64,000 nucleotides of DNA from Nocardia higoensis NBRC 100133 (GCF_000308595.1 NZ_BAGA01000004.1:62001-126000), one strand, 5' to 3'. Positions 44,576 through 55,662 are shown, counted from the stretch's first letter. Program-made: numbers and translations. The notes: a model not told the origin generated them from the letters alone.

Positions 44576-45024
44576 CGAACACCCTGGTCGGCCCGTCGTC
44601 TTCCGGCTCGATCGTGCCGCAGCCAGGACGCGCACCGTTCGACGTAGGGGCTCAGCTCGGTGGCGATGAAATCGTCGAGCAGCCACTCCGTGCCTTCGGC
44701 GGATTCGTTCCATACGTAGACCATCGCCGCCGTGCCGCTCGCCAGGGTCACCGGTACGAGGTCGTACTCGTCGCCCTCGTACCGGTCGAGCAGCGTCCAT
44801 TCGGCGGCGGCGAGTCCCGTGAGAAGCCGTCCGGTGGCCGATCCGGCCGGGGCTGGAACCAGGCCGGGGTAGACGCGATCCGGCAGGCGCGCGATGCGCC
44901 AGCCGGTCAACACGTCGGGCGTCGAATCGGGTATGCGGCCCAGCAGTGTGCGCAGAACCGCGTCCACTCGCAGCGTGCCGTAGGCGAACAGCGGTGTCGT
45001 CCGTGCGTCGCGTCTGTCGTGCAC
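44554..45024 (-). CDS. Gamma-glutamylcyclotransferase-fold protein
   Basis: This ~156-residue protein begins near TTPLFAYGTLRVDAVLRTLLG, the substrate-loop signature of the GGCT/AIG2 fold. It continues with YPGLVPAPAGSATGRLL, the family's catalytic acid region LLDRYEGDEYDLVPV, and MVYVWNESAEG. It may cleave or form gamma-glutamylamine or related cyclic products. GTG 45024 is taken because AGGAAAGGG precedes it; starts at 45045 and 45048 are in frame. The 3' end runs 22 bases into the opposite-strand tRNA-Ser gene. Confidence 0.8.
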   Translation of the reverse strand: MHDRRDARTTPLFAYGTLRVDAVLRTLLGRIPDSTPDVLTGWRIARLPDRVYPGLVPAPAGSATGRLLTGLAAAEWTLLDRYEGDEYDLVPVTLASGTAAMVYVWNESAEGTEWLLDDFIATELSPYVERCASWLRHDRAGRRRADQGVRGGDGGI

Positions 45025-45176
45025 CCGCGCTGGCCCTTTCCTCATCACGGTTTCGGCGGCGATTCCGGCTGCTCTTTACATTGCCCCGCCGTGGTCGCAA
45101 GGTTGAGTGAGGTCCACCCGGAAGTACCGATCAGTCCGAGCCAGATTGCTGTATTCAGAGATTTGGAGGATAGGAC

Positions 45177-47666
<2,490 letters not shown>

Positions 47667-47747
47667 TCATCGAGCCGCGAACCACACGGGAGCCGGCCCC
47701 TGAGCGACCGCCCGCGTGCCGCTGACCAGGTCACCGGGAAGAGTGCG

Positions 47748-48653
47748 TCATTCCGGATGGATCTCTGCCGCGGCACCCCTGCCGGTGGCTCGGAGACGCT
47801 GTTGAAAGCTGTGGATGGATTCGGCAACCCGCGCCGGCTGCTCGATATTGGGCGAATGCCCGGCGCCGTCGATGATCTCGACATGCGCTCCGGCTCGGCG
47901 GTATCGCGCGCTGGTGGGCTCCCAGTCGTAGAACCGATCGTCGCGGCCGTGGAGCACCAGGGTCGGCAGCGCGAGATCGCGGACCTGCTGATCGAGCGGC
48001 CGGGCGGCCAGCCTGGCCCGGCGATCGACCAGTACCGTGCGCGCCATGACAGGGCTCATCGCCCGATGGTCCCGCACGGCCTGGCCGCGTTCGGGAAACC
48101 CCGTCTCGATATCGAAGCCGGGCCCCACGCCGTAGCGCATGCCGAGTTCGATGAAGGGTGCGATCGCGAGCCGATGCAGGATCGGACCGAGCATGTCGTG
48201 CCCGAGCAGTTGGTTGCCGATCGGATAGTGCGCGCCGTCCAGATCGGGAGCCTGGTCGATCAGCACGAGGCCGGTGATCCGATCGGTGCTCTCCGCCGTG
48301 GCCAGGACCACGTCGGCGCCGAAGGAGTGCCCGACAGCGGTCACTTCCGTCAGTTCCAGGAAGTCGAGCACTTCGGCCAGCATCCGCCCCTGATCCGGGC
48401 TGTCCAGATGAGTGTCGCCCCCGGTGAGACCGTGACCGCGCAGGTCGACGCGGACGAGGTGGTAGCGGTCGGCGAGCAACTCCGCGAGCCGGTCGTACCA
48501 GTGCAGCGACCCGGCGAACCCGTGGACCAGCAGCAGCGATCGTGCGTCCGGGTCGCCGCCGCGCCGCAGATGCACCGGCCCGTACCCGGTCGTGACGAAC
48601 TCCGCCCTCGGCCGCCGCGACTGCCGAACACCCGACCGGCCCGTCCATCCCAC
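47748..48653 (-). CDS. Alpha/beta hydrolase
   Basis: This 301-residue hydrolase has LLLVHGFAGSLHWYDR (oxyanion strand), the nucleophile elbow VGHSFGADV, an Asp in LHGRDDRFYDWE and the late His in IDGAGHSPNIEQP. The triad is complete. The lid region around GFDIETGFPERGQ is family-specific, and the substrate is unknown. GTG 48653 has AAGGAG at 6 nt. It stands alone between the Clp gene (convergent) and the tRNA pair. Confidence 0.88.
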   Translation of the reverse strand: MGWTGRSGVRQSRRPRAEFVTTGYGPVHLRRGGDPDARSLLLVHGFAGSLHWYDRLAELLADRYHLVRVDLRGHGLTGGDTHLDSPDQGRMLAEVLDFLELTEVTAVGHSFGADVVLATAESTDRITGLVLIDQAPDLDGAHYPIGNQLLGHDMLGPILHRLAIAPFIELGMRYGVGPGFDIETGFPERGQAVRDHRAMSPVMARTVLVDRRARLAARPLDQQVRDLALPTLVLHGRDDRFYDWEPTSARYRRAGAHVEIIDGAGHSPNIEQPARVAESIHSFQQRLRATGRGAAAEIHPE

Positions 48654-48804
48654 GCTGCACTCCTTCGCTCCTCCGGCCTCCCGCTGTCCGGTTCACCGAT
48701 GCACCGATCCCACCACGATGAAAGCAGTGCGCGGCTTCGAGGCGAGTGGCGCTGAACGAAAATCTGCCCCTGAACTGTTCGAGCAGTTCAGGGGCAGATC
48801 GTTG

Positions 48805-48877
48805 TGCGCCCGAAGGGATTCGAACCCCTAACCTTCTGATCCGTAGTCAGATGCTCTATCCGTTGAGCTACGGGCGC
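48805..48877 (-). tRNA. tRNA-Arg (anticodon ACG)
   Basis: On the minus strand the acceptor GCGCCCG pairs with CGGGCGC. The D arm is TAGCTCAACGGATAGAGC, the anticodon loop CTACGGA has anticodon ACG, and the T arm is GGGTTCGAATCC. CCA is not encoded. The A at position 34 would be edited to inosine, by TadA, whose gene lies at 56199-56681. Confidence 0.97.
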
Positions 48878-48912
48878 ATGGGTATTCAGTTGTTCACCCG
48901 GCGAACCGGGCT

Positions 48913-49002
48913 TGGCGGAGGCGAGAGGATTTGAACCTCCGGTCCCCGTGAAGGGACAACTCATTAGCAGTGAGTCCCATTCGGCCGCTCTGGCACGCCT
49001 CC
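48913..49002 (-). tRNA. tRNA-Ser (anticodon GCT)
   Basis: On the minus strand the acceptor GGAGGCG pairs with CGCCTCC. The anticodon loop CTGCTAA has anticodon GCT (AGC/AGU codons). A long variable arm (TTGTCCCTTCACGGGGACCG region) is present, and CCA is encoded. It lies 35 bases from tRNA-Arg and is probably in the same transcript. Confidence 0.97.
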
Positions 49003-49093
49003 TGGTAGCCCCTCTTCGAGGGCGCCGACCCTTTCGGGCCGCCGAGCAAGAAGGTTACAGTACCTTCCCGCTGGATAACAAAACGCCTGGTAG

Positions 49094-49813
49094 TCAGCGT
49101 AAATTGCTGTCGAACCAGTCGAAGATCCTGGTTTGGGAATCGGTGGTGAAGTTGTCGTCGTCGGCCCCGTCGGACGTAGCGGCCGGGGTGTCGGCGCGGT
49201 GGCGGAGGCCGGGGTAGGTGATCACGAGACTGGCGACGGCGGCGCGGGCGGCGGCGTCGCGGAGTTTCTCGACCTCGTCGGGCATGGTCTCGGGGTCGTC
49301 GTCGCCGTAGAGGCCGAGCCAGGGCGCCTGCAGGTCGGGGGCGGCCTGGATGAGGGCGGCGGCCTCGTCGGTAAGTGGTTCGGCGATGCCGGGGGCGGCG
49401 ACGGTGACGGCGGCGCCGACGGGCCGGTTGGTCGCGACCAGGAATGCGGCGGTGCCCGCGTGGTCGAAGCCGAGGACGCCGATGCAGTCGGGGAAGACGC
49501 CGCGGGTGGTGAGCCAGTCGAAGCTGGCGTCGAAATCGTCGAAGAGATCCTGCCCGAACACTTCCCGGTCGGCGGTGTCGGTGCGGTGGAACAGGTCGGG
49601 CGCCACGACGGTCCAGCCCTCGTTGGACAGCGCGTGCATGAACTCCAGCAACGAACCGGTGAACTCCCTGGACTCGTGCAGCAGCACGATCCCGCCTCGC
49701 GAATGGCCCTCCGGTTCGACCACCGTCAGAGGTACTCGAGTCTTCGCGCCGGAGCGCTCTTCACAGTCCGCGCCGCCACGAAGCTGGGCGACGTCGCTGA
49801 ACATGCCCGACAT
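49094..49813 (-). CDS. Dienelactone hydrolase-family protein with Asp at the nucleophile position
   Basis: This 239-residue alpha/beta hydrolase has a dienelactone hydrolase layout: GIVLLHESREFTGSLLEFMHAL, WTVVAPDLFHR, then the elbow IGVLGFDHAGTAAF. LGLYGDDDPETMPDEVEKL (acid) and YPGLRHRADTP (His) follow. The elbow carries Asp where dienelactone hydrolases have Cys. Asp nucleophiles occur in haloalkane dehalogenases and epoxide hydrolases, so the chemistry may differ, or the protein may be inactive. ATG 49813 follows TACCCT by 6 nt and is preferred to longer in-frame starts. Confidence 0.85.
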   Translation of the reverse strand: MSGMFSDVAQLRGGADCEERSGAKTRVPLTVVEPEGHSRGGIVLLHESREFTGSLLEFMHALSNEGWTVVAPDLFHRTDTADREVFGQDLFDDFDASFDWLTTRGVFPDCIGVLGFDHAGTAAFLVATNRPVGAAVTVAAPGIAEPLTDEAAALIQAAPDLQAPWLGLYGDDDPETMPDEVEKLRDAAARAAVASLVITYPGLRHRADTPAATSDGADDDNFTTDSQTRIFDWFDSNLR

Positions 49814-49982
49814 GAAACCAGGGTAGGGCGATTGACGAATATTGGCGAGAAATTGCTCCCTGGCCCGCTCAGACCGTAACTTTTCCGGTATCGGACCGGC
49901 CTCGGGTCGTTGCTTACATCGTGTACCCGCGCTGTTCCACCGCGCGAAGACCGCGATCGCGGGGCTGGCTAGGCTGGGGGAC

Positions 49983-51074
49983 GTGAGCGCCCACATCCGT
50001 CCCGATCTCTCCTCGATCCCCGCCTACACCCCCGGTCGCAGCAACCCGGGCGCGGTGAAACTGGCGAGCAACGAGACCACGCTGCCGCCGCTGCCCTCGG
50101 CGGCGAAGGCGATCGTGGAGGCGGCGGAACTCTCCCATCGTTACCCGGACAACCAGTCGGGCGAACTCCGGGCAGCGCTGGCCGAGTTCCTCGGCGTCGA
50201 CGTGGCGAATGTCGCGATCGGTTGCGGCAGCGTGGCGCTGTGCCAGGAGCTGGTGCAGATCACCTGCTCCTCGCCGCAGGACGAGGTGCTGTTCGCGTGG
50301 CGCTCGTTCGAGGCCTATCCGATCGTCACGCAGGTGGGCAATGCGACCGCGGTGCAGGTGCCGCTGACCGGCCCCGACGCTCCCGCGGCCTACGTGCACG
50401 ATCTCGACGCCCTGGCGGCGGCGGTGACCGAGCGGACCCGGCTGATCTTCGTCTGCAACCCCAACAATCCCACCGGGACCGCGGTCGGGCGCGCCGAGCT
50501 GGAGCGCTTCCTCGACGCGGTGCCCGCGAGCGTGCTGGTGGTGCTGGACGAGGCCTACTACGAGTACATGCGGCTCACCCCGCAGACCCATCCCGACGGC
50601 GTGGAGATCGGCCGCGACCGCCCCAATGTGGTTGTGCTGCGCACTTTCTCGAAGGCCTACGGGCTGGCGGGCCTGCGCGTCGGCTACGCGGTGGGCGATC
50701 CGGAGGTGATCACCGCGCTGCTGAAGGTGCACATCCCGTTCAGCGTGAACCGGGTGGCGCAGGCGGCGGCCGTCGCCTCGCTCGAGGCGCGGCACGAGCT
50801 GCTCGAGCGCACCGACGGGGTGATCGCCGAGCGCGAGAAGATGCGGGCGGCGCTGCTGGCGGCCGGGTACGAGGTGCCGCCGAGCGAGACCAACTTCGTC
50901 TGGCTGCCGCTGGGCGAGCGCAGCCTGGACTTCGGCGAGGCCGCCGCGCACGCGGGGGTGCTGGTGCGGCCCTACGGGACCGACGGTGTGCGCGTCACCA
51001 TCGGCGATCCGCACGAGAACGAGCTGTTCCTCGGCTTCGCCACCGATGCGGGCGTGGTCGCGCGCTTCAGCTGA
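49983..51074 (+). CDS. Histidinol-phosphate/aromatic aminotransferase (HisC2/Pat-type)
   Basis: This 363-residue class I/II PLP aminotransferase has SNETTLPPLPSA near the start, NPNNPTGTAV, LDEAYYEYM and the PLP lysine in RTFSKAYGLAGLRVGYA. The position before a DUF1089 gene matches Rv3772 in mycobacteria, annotated hisC2. Phenylalanine aminotransferase (Pat) activity is the main alternative. A prephenate dehydrogenase gene 3.5 kb away fits an aromatic amino acid role. GTG 49983 follows TAGGCT by 7 nt. Confidence 0.93.
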   Translation: MSAHIRPDLSSIPAYTPGRSNPGAVKLASNETTLPPLPSAAKAIVEAAELSHRYPDNQSGELRAALAEFLGVDVANVAIGCGSVALCQELVQITCSSPQDEVLFAWRSFEAYPIVTQVGNATAVQVPLTGPDAPAAYVHDLDALAAAVTERTRLIFVCNPNNPTGTAVGRAELERFLDAVPASVLVVLDEAYYEYMRLTPQTHPDGVEIGRDRPNVVVLRTFSKAYGLAGLRVGYAVGDPEVITALLKVHIPFSVNRVAQAAAVASLEARHELLERTDGVIAEREKMRAALLAAGYEVPPSETNFVWLPLGERSLDFGEAAAHAGVLVRPYGTDGVRVTIGDPHENELFLGFATDAGVVARFS

Positions 51075-51143
51075 CCGGCCGCGTGCGCCTCCGGTGCCCC
51101 CGGAGAAGGTCCGGCCCCACCGCATGGGAGCCGTCGGTATGGC

Positions 51144-51872
51144 TCAGCGCCAGGCGGGAAGCTCCGGCAGCGGACCTGCGAGGTCGCTTCCGGAGGAACG
51201 GCCGATCAGCCAGGCGAGCAGCCGCGCCGACGGGCCGGTGACGGTGTGCCCGGGCTCGCCGGCGCCGACGGTCGCGCGGAAGTCGGTGTCGGTGGCTTCG
51301 AGCGCGAATGCCGGGGCGCCCGCGGGCAAGGCGGTGGCGATCTCGGCCGCGGCGCGGGGCAGTTCGTCGGTGACGAAGCGCGCGGGCCAATCGTCGATGG
51401 TGTAGCCCGCCGCCAGGTCGACGTGGTGGATCTCCACTTCGAGCAGGCGCATCCGGGCGATCCCGGAGGCATGGACGGGATTGCCCTGGCGGGTGCGCAC
51501 AGTCGCCGACCAGCTCTGCGCAGGCGCCGTCCCGGTGAGCGCGGACAGGCGGGTGACGGCTGCGGACAGGTCGAGAAGTTGCTGTTCGGCGGGCCGCGGC
51601 GCGCCTGCCTCGATATCGAAGTCGCGCAGGTATGCGCTGGCGTACTGGGCGATCTCGACGCCGGTGCGGGCCCAGATCAGCAGATTGACCAGGCTGTCGG
51701 CATTGCGGGCGAGGTGGGTGACCACGTGCCCCCTGGTCCACCCGGGCAACAGGGAGGGCGCGCGCAGATCCTCGTCGGTGAGGCCGCGCACGGTGTCGAG
51801 CAGACGGGTGGTGCCTGTGGCGACTTGGTCGAGCAGGGCGTGCGGGGTGTAGTCCGGTGCGTCGGTGGTCAC
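51144..51872 (-). CDS. Maleylpyruvate isomerase-family (DinB-like) protein
   Basis: This 242-residue protein has the mycothiol-dependent maleylpyruvate isomerase pattern: APSLLPGWTRGHVVTHLARNADSL, then MRLLEVEIHHVDLAAGY, whose His, Glu and His supply the metal ligands, and a C-terminal small domain ending SSGSDLAGPLPELPAW. Family members catalyse mycothiol-assisted isomerisation or transferase reactions; the substrate is unknown. GTG 51872 follows GGAG almost directly. It is 10 bases downstream of a small gene on the same strand. Confidence 0.9.
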   Translation of the reverse strand: MTTDAPDYTPHALLDQVATGTTRLLDTVRGLTDEDLRAPSLLPGWTRGHVVTHLARNADSLVNLLIWARTGVEIAQYASAYLRDFDIEAGAPRPAEQQLLDLSAAVTRLSALTGTAPAQSWSATVRTRQGNPVHASGIARMRLLEVEIHHVDLAAGYTIDDWPARFVTDELPRAAAEIATALPAGAPAFALEATDTDFRATVGAGEPGHTVTGPSARLLAWLIGRSSGSDLAGPLPELPAWR

Positions 51873-51882
51873 CTCCGAGAGC

Positions 51883-52083
51883 TTATCGCCGCGCGGGATT
51901 CATCCGGCCAACGACGGCGTCGGCTTCGATCTCCGACGAGATGTTCGTGCGTGCCGTGGCCCACACATCCGCTTCCGAGCCGTCGGCTGCCGAGCCGATG
52001 TCGATCGTGTGCGAACCCGCCGGCTCGCCGCGCCCGAACTTCCGGGCGATATCCGGTTCCCAGTGCCCTGCCAACCGGTGCAC
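51883..52083 (-). CDS. Small hypothetical protein, 66 residues
   Basis: I do not recognise this gene. It has strong G/C preference at third codon positions throughout and a perfect AGGAGG ribosome site just upstream. The GTG at 52083 is only 2 nt from it; the TTG a few codons later would be 10-11 nt away. It reads GHWEPDIARKFGRGEPAGSH, then TARTNISSEIEADAVVG. It lies between vsr and the isomerase-family gene on the same strand and may be part of that transcript. No membrane or signal segment is present. Confidence 0.5.
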   Translation of the reverse strand: MHRLAGHWEPDIARKFGRGEPAGSHTIDIGSAADGSEADVWATARTNISSEIEADAVVGRMNPARR

Positions 52084-52144
52084 AGCCTCCTGTCAGGTTC
52101 TGCGGCCAGGCTGGTCGATGAACCGATGGAGGAGGATGTTCTCG

Positions 52145-52261
52145 ATGTTCGGATTGATGTCGGCCCTGGCGGGCTCCGTGGTCATCGCGGCGATGGTCGC
52201 GTCGGGTCAACTCGCGCAGAGTGCGCCGCGTTCCCTGGTGCGGGTGCGCGCGCGGCGCTGA
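52145..52261 (+). CDS. Possible small membrane protein, 38 residues
   Basis: GGAGGAGG lies 9 nt before ATG 52145 (an in-frame ATG at 52136 abuts it). The product MFGLMSALAGSVVIAAMVAS begins with one hydrophobic helix and ends in a basic tail, RSLVRVRARR. It overlaps the last 80 bases of vsr on the other strand, which makes it doubtful. It is listed because both the ribosome site and the membrane-helix-plus-basic-tail pattern are typical of small actinobacterial membrane proteins. Confidence 0.3.
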   Translation: MFGLMSALAGSVVIAAMVASGQLAQSAPRSLVRVRARR

Positions 52262-52673
52262 GGGCGTCCAGCGCGGCCTGCACGCGGTCGGCCGCGGCGG
52301 CGGCGTCCTCGTGTTCCCAGATCCGCACGACCTGCCAGCCCGCGGCGCGCAGGGAATCGTCGGTCGCGCGGTCGCGGGCCACATTGCCGGCCAGCTTCTC
52401 CGCCCACCACCGCGCGTTGTTCTTCGGGTCGGTCGCGTGCTGCGGGCAGCGATGCCAGAAGCATCCGTCCACGTAGACGGCGACTTTGCGGCGCGGGAAG
52501 ACCACGTCGGCGCGTCGGCGTTGCCCGCGGATCGGGGCACGGTCGACGAAATAGCGCAGCCCGCGACGGTGCAGTTCGCGGCGCAAGGCCAGTTCCGGCC
52601 CGGTGCCGGTACGCCGCTGCCGCGACATCCGCGCGCTGGTCGCGGCGTCGGTGAGCGGACGCGGCCCGCTCAC
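52182..52673 (-). CDS. vsr: Very short patch repair endonuclease Vsr
   Basis: This 163-residue endonuclease has the Vsr pattern: [56 protein letters not shown] and KNNARWWAEKLAGNVARD, with the catalytic Asp, zinc-binding Cys/His and later WEHED. It nicks at T in T:G mismatches formed by deamination of 5-methylcytosine. The GTG start overlaps the stop of the methyltransferase gene (GTGA). The C-terminal ~28 residues look unconserved. Confidence 0.93.
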   Translation of the reverse strand: MSGPRPLTDAATSARMSRQRRTGTGPELALRRELHRRGLRYFVDRAPIRGQRRRADVVFPRRKVAVYVDGCFWHRCPQHATDPKNNARWWAEKLAGNVARDRATDDSLRAAGWQVVRIWEHEDAAAAADRVQAALDALSAARAPAPGNAAHSARVDPTRPSPR

Positions 52674-53818
52674 GCCGCCCAGCCGCCCATCCGGTCGAGA
52701 TGCCCCGAGACGTCGTCGAGGAAGCCGTCGGGGAAGCGCAGACTACCCATGCTCGCCCGGCGCAGGAAGCCCGCGGTGGCGCGCGCGGACAGCAGCCGCG
52801 AGTCGGTGAGGAAGTTCTTCAGATCCTCGTACGGCTCCTGCACCGGCCAGGTCGACACCGGAACACGGTAGGCCCGGCCCGCGTGCCCCCACGCCGCGAT
52901 CGGCCACGGCTTGCCCGGGCCAAGCGGCTCGGCGTGCGCGACGGGATCGCTCGGGCAGGCCAGCCGCTGCCCCACCCACTCGGCCATCCGCACGCTGACC
53001 GCATTGCCGACCAGCTTCCAGCGATGGCCGGGCCGGATGCCCGGTGCGTCGAGCGCGGGCGCCGTCCAGTCGGGGTCGAAGCCCTGTAATCGCTCGCCGT
53101 CCACGATGCCGGGCGTGACGATCTCGCCCGAAGGCAGGCGAACGGCGGGCGGGCTGGCGATGCCGAGCGCGGACCCGCCCTTCAACGTCGGCACCGCATT
53201 GACCGCCCAGCCCAGGCCGCGCACCCCCTCGGTCCAGTAGAACCCGCAGGGGTCGCGTTCCGGGTCGCCGACGACCGCCTCGCCCGCGTCCTCGCCGAAC
53301 AGCACCGGACGCGGGTCCTCGGTGCGGGAGGCCAGCATGAGCACCCGCCTGCGCCGCTGCGGCAGGCCGAACGCGCGCGCGTCCACCACCCGGTAGGCCC
53401 AGGTGTAGCCCAGTTCGTCGAGGGCGGTGGTGATATGGCGCATGGCCGCGCCGCGCCCGAGCTGCAGCATGAACGGCACGTTCTCGATCAACAGCCAGCG
53501 CGGGCCGCGTTTGCGGCGGACCAGCCGGAACACCTCGTCGACCAGACCCGAGCGCTGACCGGTGATGCCCGCGGTGCGACCGGCCTGGGAGAGGTCCTGG
53601 CAGGGGAAGCCCGCGGCGACGAGCTCGGTGCCCGCCGGGATGGCGCGCAGGGCGGTGACATCGGTGTGCAGTTCGGTGCCGGGAAAGCGCGCGGCGAGCA
53701 CGGCCAGCGCGCCAGGTTCGATCTCACACAACAGTTCGGAGGTCCAGCCGTGCGCCGACAGGCCGAGTTCGAGCCCGCCGATACCGGCGAACAATCCCAC
53801 CATTCGCCCGCCCGTCAC
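52670..53818 (-). CDS. DNA (cytosine-5) methyltransferase with a C-terminal extension
   Basis: This 382-residue enzyme has motif I LFAGIGGLELGL, motif IV AAGFPCQDLSQAGR (catalytic Cys), motif VI LIENVPFML, motif VIII RRRRVLMLAS and motif X KLVGNAVSVRMAEW. About 80 residues follow motif X (AHAEPLGPGKPWPI onwards), which is unusual for a plain bacterial C5 enzyme. The recognition sequence is not predictable by eye. GTG 53818 has AAAGGG at 6 nt. It is coupled to vsr, which repairs its mutagenic product. No restriction endonuclease gene lies within the neighbouring 5 kb, so it may be a solitary methylase. Confidence 0.95.
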   Translation of the reverse strand: MTGGRMVGLFAGIGGLELGLSAHGWTSELLCEIEPGALAVLAARFPGTELHTDVTALRAIPAGTELVAAGFPCQDLSQAGRTAGITGQRSGLVDEVFRLVRRKRGPRWLLIENVPFMLQLGRGAAMRHITTALDELGYTWAYRVVDARAFGLPQRRRRVLMLASRTEDPRPVLFGEDAGEAVVGDPERDPCGFYWTEGVRGLGWAVNAVPTLKGGSALGIASPPAVRLPSGEIVTPGIVDGERLQGFDPDWTAPALDAPGIRPGHRWKLVGNAVSVRMAEWVGQRLACPSDPVAHAEPLGPGKPWPIAAWGHAGRAYRVPVSTWPVQEPYEDLKNFLTDSRLLSARATAGFLRRASMGSLRFPDGFLDDVSGHLDRMGGWAA

Positions 53819-53968
53819 CGGTCACCCTTTCTGCGCTCCCACGACGGGCGCCGACACGTTCGCACCCGGTGCTGCACGACAACGTTACTCGAGTCACGGG
53901 CCGACCACGGTAGCGGTTCGCGTCATGTGAGACGTGGCCCCCGGCCGATCGTCGCTTACGGTAGATGA

Positions 53969-54574
53969 GTGACCAACTCAGCCTCTGGCCCCGACAGCGA
54001 ACCGGTGGCACCCCGGTGGCCGGCGATTCTCACGTGGCGCTCGCACGACGCGCGACGGATCGAGTCGGTACGCGTGACGCTGAACGGCAACCGCATCCGC
54101 GCCGCGGGGCGGATGATCGGCGGCGAGTGCGCCGATCACCCGGCCTTCAGCGCCTCCTACGACCTGGTCACCGACGAGAACGGCCGCACCAAGCGGCTGT
54201 CGCTGCGCTCCACGACCGCCTCGGGCGAGCGCCAGGCCTCCATCGCACGTGACGAGGAGAACTACTGGCTCGTCGACGCGGGCGGCACCCATGTGCGCTC
54301 GACCTTCGGCGGCGCGCTCGATGTGGACGTGGTGCTCAGCCCGTTCTTCAACACCCTGCCGATCCGCCGGTACGGCTTGCAGCACGCGGTCGACGAGGTG
54401 GTGGTTCCGGTCGTCTACGTGCGGCTGCCCGAACTGCTGGTACAGGAAGCGTCGCTGACCTACAGCAGCGGGGCCGACGGCATCGGCGTGCTCTCGCCGG
54501 TCTCGAGCGCTACCGTCACCGTCGACACCGACGGGTTCCTCCTCGACTATCCGGGGCTGGCCGAACGCATCTGA
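53969..54574 (+). CDS. Putative glycolipid-binding protein (DUF1089, Rv3771c-like)
   Basis: This 201-residue protein is of the DUF1089 / putative glycolipid-binding family. It has WPAILTWRSHDARRIESVRV near the start, an all-beta middle, and the typical SPFFNTLPIRRYGL and LPELLVQEASLTYS near the end. No signal peptide is seen. The biological role is unknown. GTG 53969 follows TACGGT by 6 nt. It lies near the hisC-like gene, as its homologue does in mycobacteria, but vsr, dcm and the isomerase-family gene are inserted between. Confidence 0.88.
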   Translation: MTNSASGPDSEPVAPRWPAILTWRSHDARRIESVRVTLNGNRIRAAGRMIGGECADHPAFSASYDLVTDENGRTKRLSLRSTTASGERQASIARDEENYWLVDAGGTHVRSTFGGALDVDVVLSPFFNTLPIRRYGLQHAVDEVVVPVVYVRLPELLVQEASLTYSSGADGIGVLSPVSSATVTVDTDGFLLDYPGLAERI

Positions 54575-54626
54575 GAGCAAGCGCGATCGGCGATGCGGTC
54601 GACGGACGCACAGCGCGGCGAGTGGC

Positions 54627-55604
54627 TCACGCCGGTGAGCTGCGATCGGGGCGTCGGTCCAGCGCGGTGATGACCCCGCCGCGCGCCCCGGCCTCGCGCA
54701 GCCGGGCGAGCCAGTCGTGGTCGCCCGGCCGAACATCGGTGATCTCCCAGCGCTCGGCGGTGCGGTAGGCACTGTGCCCGTCGTGTCCGGCCGCGACCAG
54801 CTCGGTCAGTGTCCCGTCGGCGCGCAGGCTGTCACGGGCCGCCCCGAGCACTGCCAGCGTCTCCTCCAGCACGTCGAGCAGCGCGTCCGCGTTCGGTTCG
54901 CAGATGGCCCGCACCAGATCCGGCGCGGTGCCCGCGACCCGGGTGCCGTCGCGGAACGACCCCGCCGCCAGGCCGAGCGCGAGCGGCCCGCCCGCCGCGC
55001 CGGACACCGCCAGCGCCTCGGCGAGCACATGCGGCAGATGCGAGATCCGCGCGACCGCACGATCGTGTTCGGCGGCCACGACCGGCACCACCACCGACCC
55101 GCAGGCCAGTGCCAGCCGCACCACCTGCGTCCATGCTTCGGCCTTCGTGCCCTCGTCCACCCCGACGGCCCACACCGCACCGCGGAACAGCTCGGGATCG
55201 GTTGCGGCCCAGCCTGATTCCGCGGTGCCCGCCATCGGATGCCCGCCCACATAGTGTTCGGCCAGCCCGTGTTTCGAGACGGCTTGGGCGACCGGCGTTT
55301 TCACGCTGACGACATCGGTCAGCAGGCAGCCCGGCGCGTACGTGGCGACCATGGACAGGATGTGGTCGACCGCGGGCATCGGCACGGCGAGCACGACCAG
55401 CGCGCCGGTCGCGGCGGCCCGGCGCAGCACGCCGGGCAGGTCTGCGAGCACGTCGAATCCGTCGGCCCGCGCGGCCTGCGCGCCTGCCTCCGACCGGTTG
55501 TAGGCGAAAGCCTCATATCCGGCGTTGTGGGCGGCGCGCAGCACAGAACCGCCGATCAAACCCGTCCCGAGCACGCACACCGGTACTTTCTGGTCGCCAG
55601 TCAC
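54627..55604 (-). CDS. tyrA: Prephenate dehydrogenase
   Basis: This ~325-residue NAD-dependent dehydrogenase has VCVLGTGLIGGSVLRAA (Rossmann loop), VVLAVPMPAVDHIL, LTDVVSVKTPVAQAV and HYVGGHPMAGTAESGW (substrate His region). ISHLPHVLAEALA and SFRDGTRVAGTAPDL follow. It oxidises prephenate to 4-hydroxyphenylpyruvate for tyrosine; the aminotransferase at 49983 could then complete the step. There is no ACT domain, so feedback control is not evident. GTG 55604 is preferred; a CAATCT box 6 nt upstream suggests a short or absent leader. Confidence 0.95.
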   Translation of the reverse strand: MTGDQKVPVCVLGTGLIGGSVLRAAHNAGYEAFAYNRSEAGAQAARADGFDVLADLPGVLRRAAATGALVVLAVPMPAVDHILSMVATYAPGCLLTDVVSVKTPVAQAVSKHGLAEHYVGGHPMAGTAESGWAATDPELFRGAVWAVGVDEGTKAEAWTQVVRLALACGSVVVPVVAAEHDRAVARISHLPHVLAEALAVSGAAGGPLALGLAAGSFRDGTRVAGTAPDLVRAICEPNADALLDVLEETLAVLGAARDSLRADGTLTELVAAGHDGHSAYRTAERWEITDVRPGDHDWLARLREAGARGGVITALDRRPDRSSPA

Positions 55605-55662
55605 CCGAACAGATTGGCATACGAGTTCAACATTTGACCTCGAGCCGACTACCGTTGCGCGC

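Noticed and set aside
45100..45130. HspR-type (HAIR) operator before the Clp gene
   Set aside because: Only a single TTGAGT half is present; the matching ACTCAA half is missing, so no heat-shock operator is claimed.
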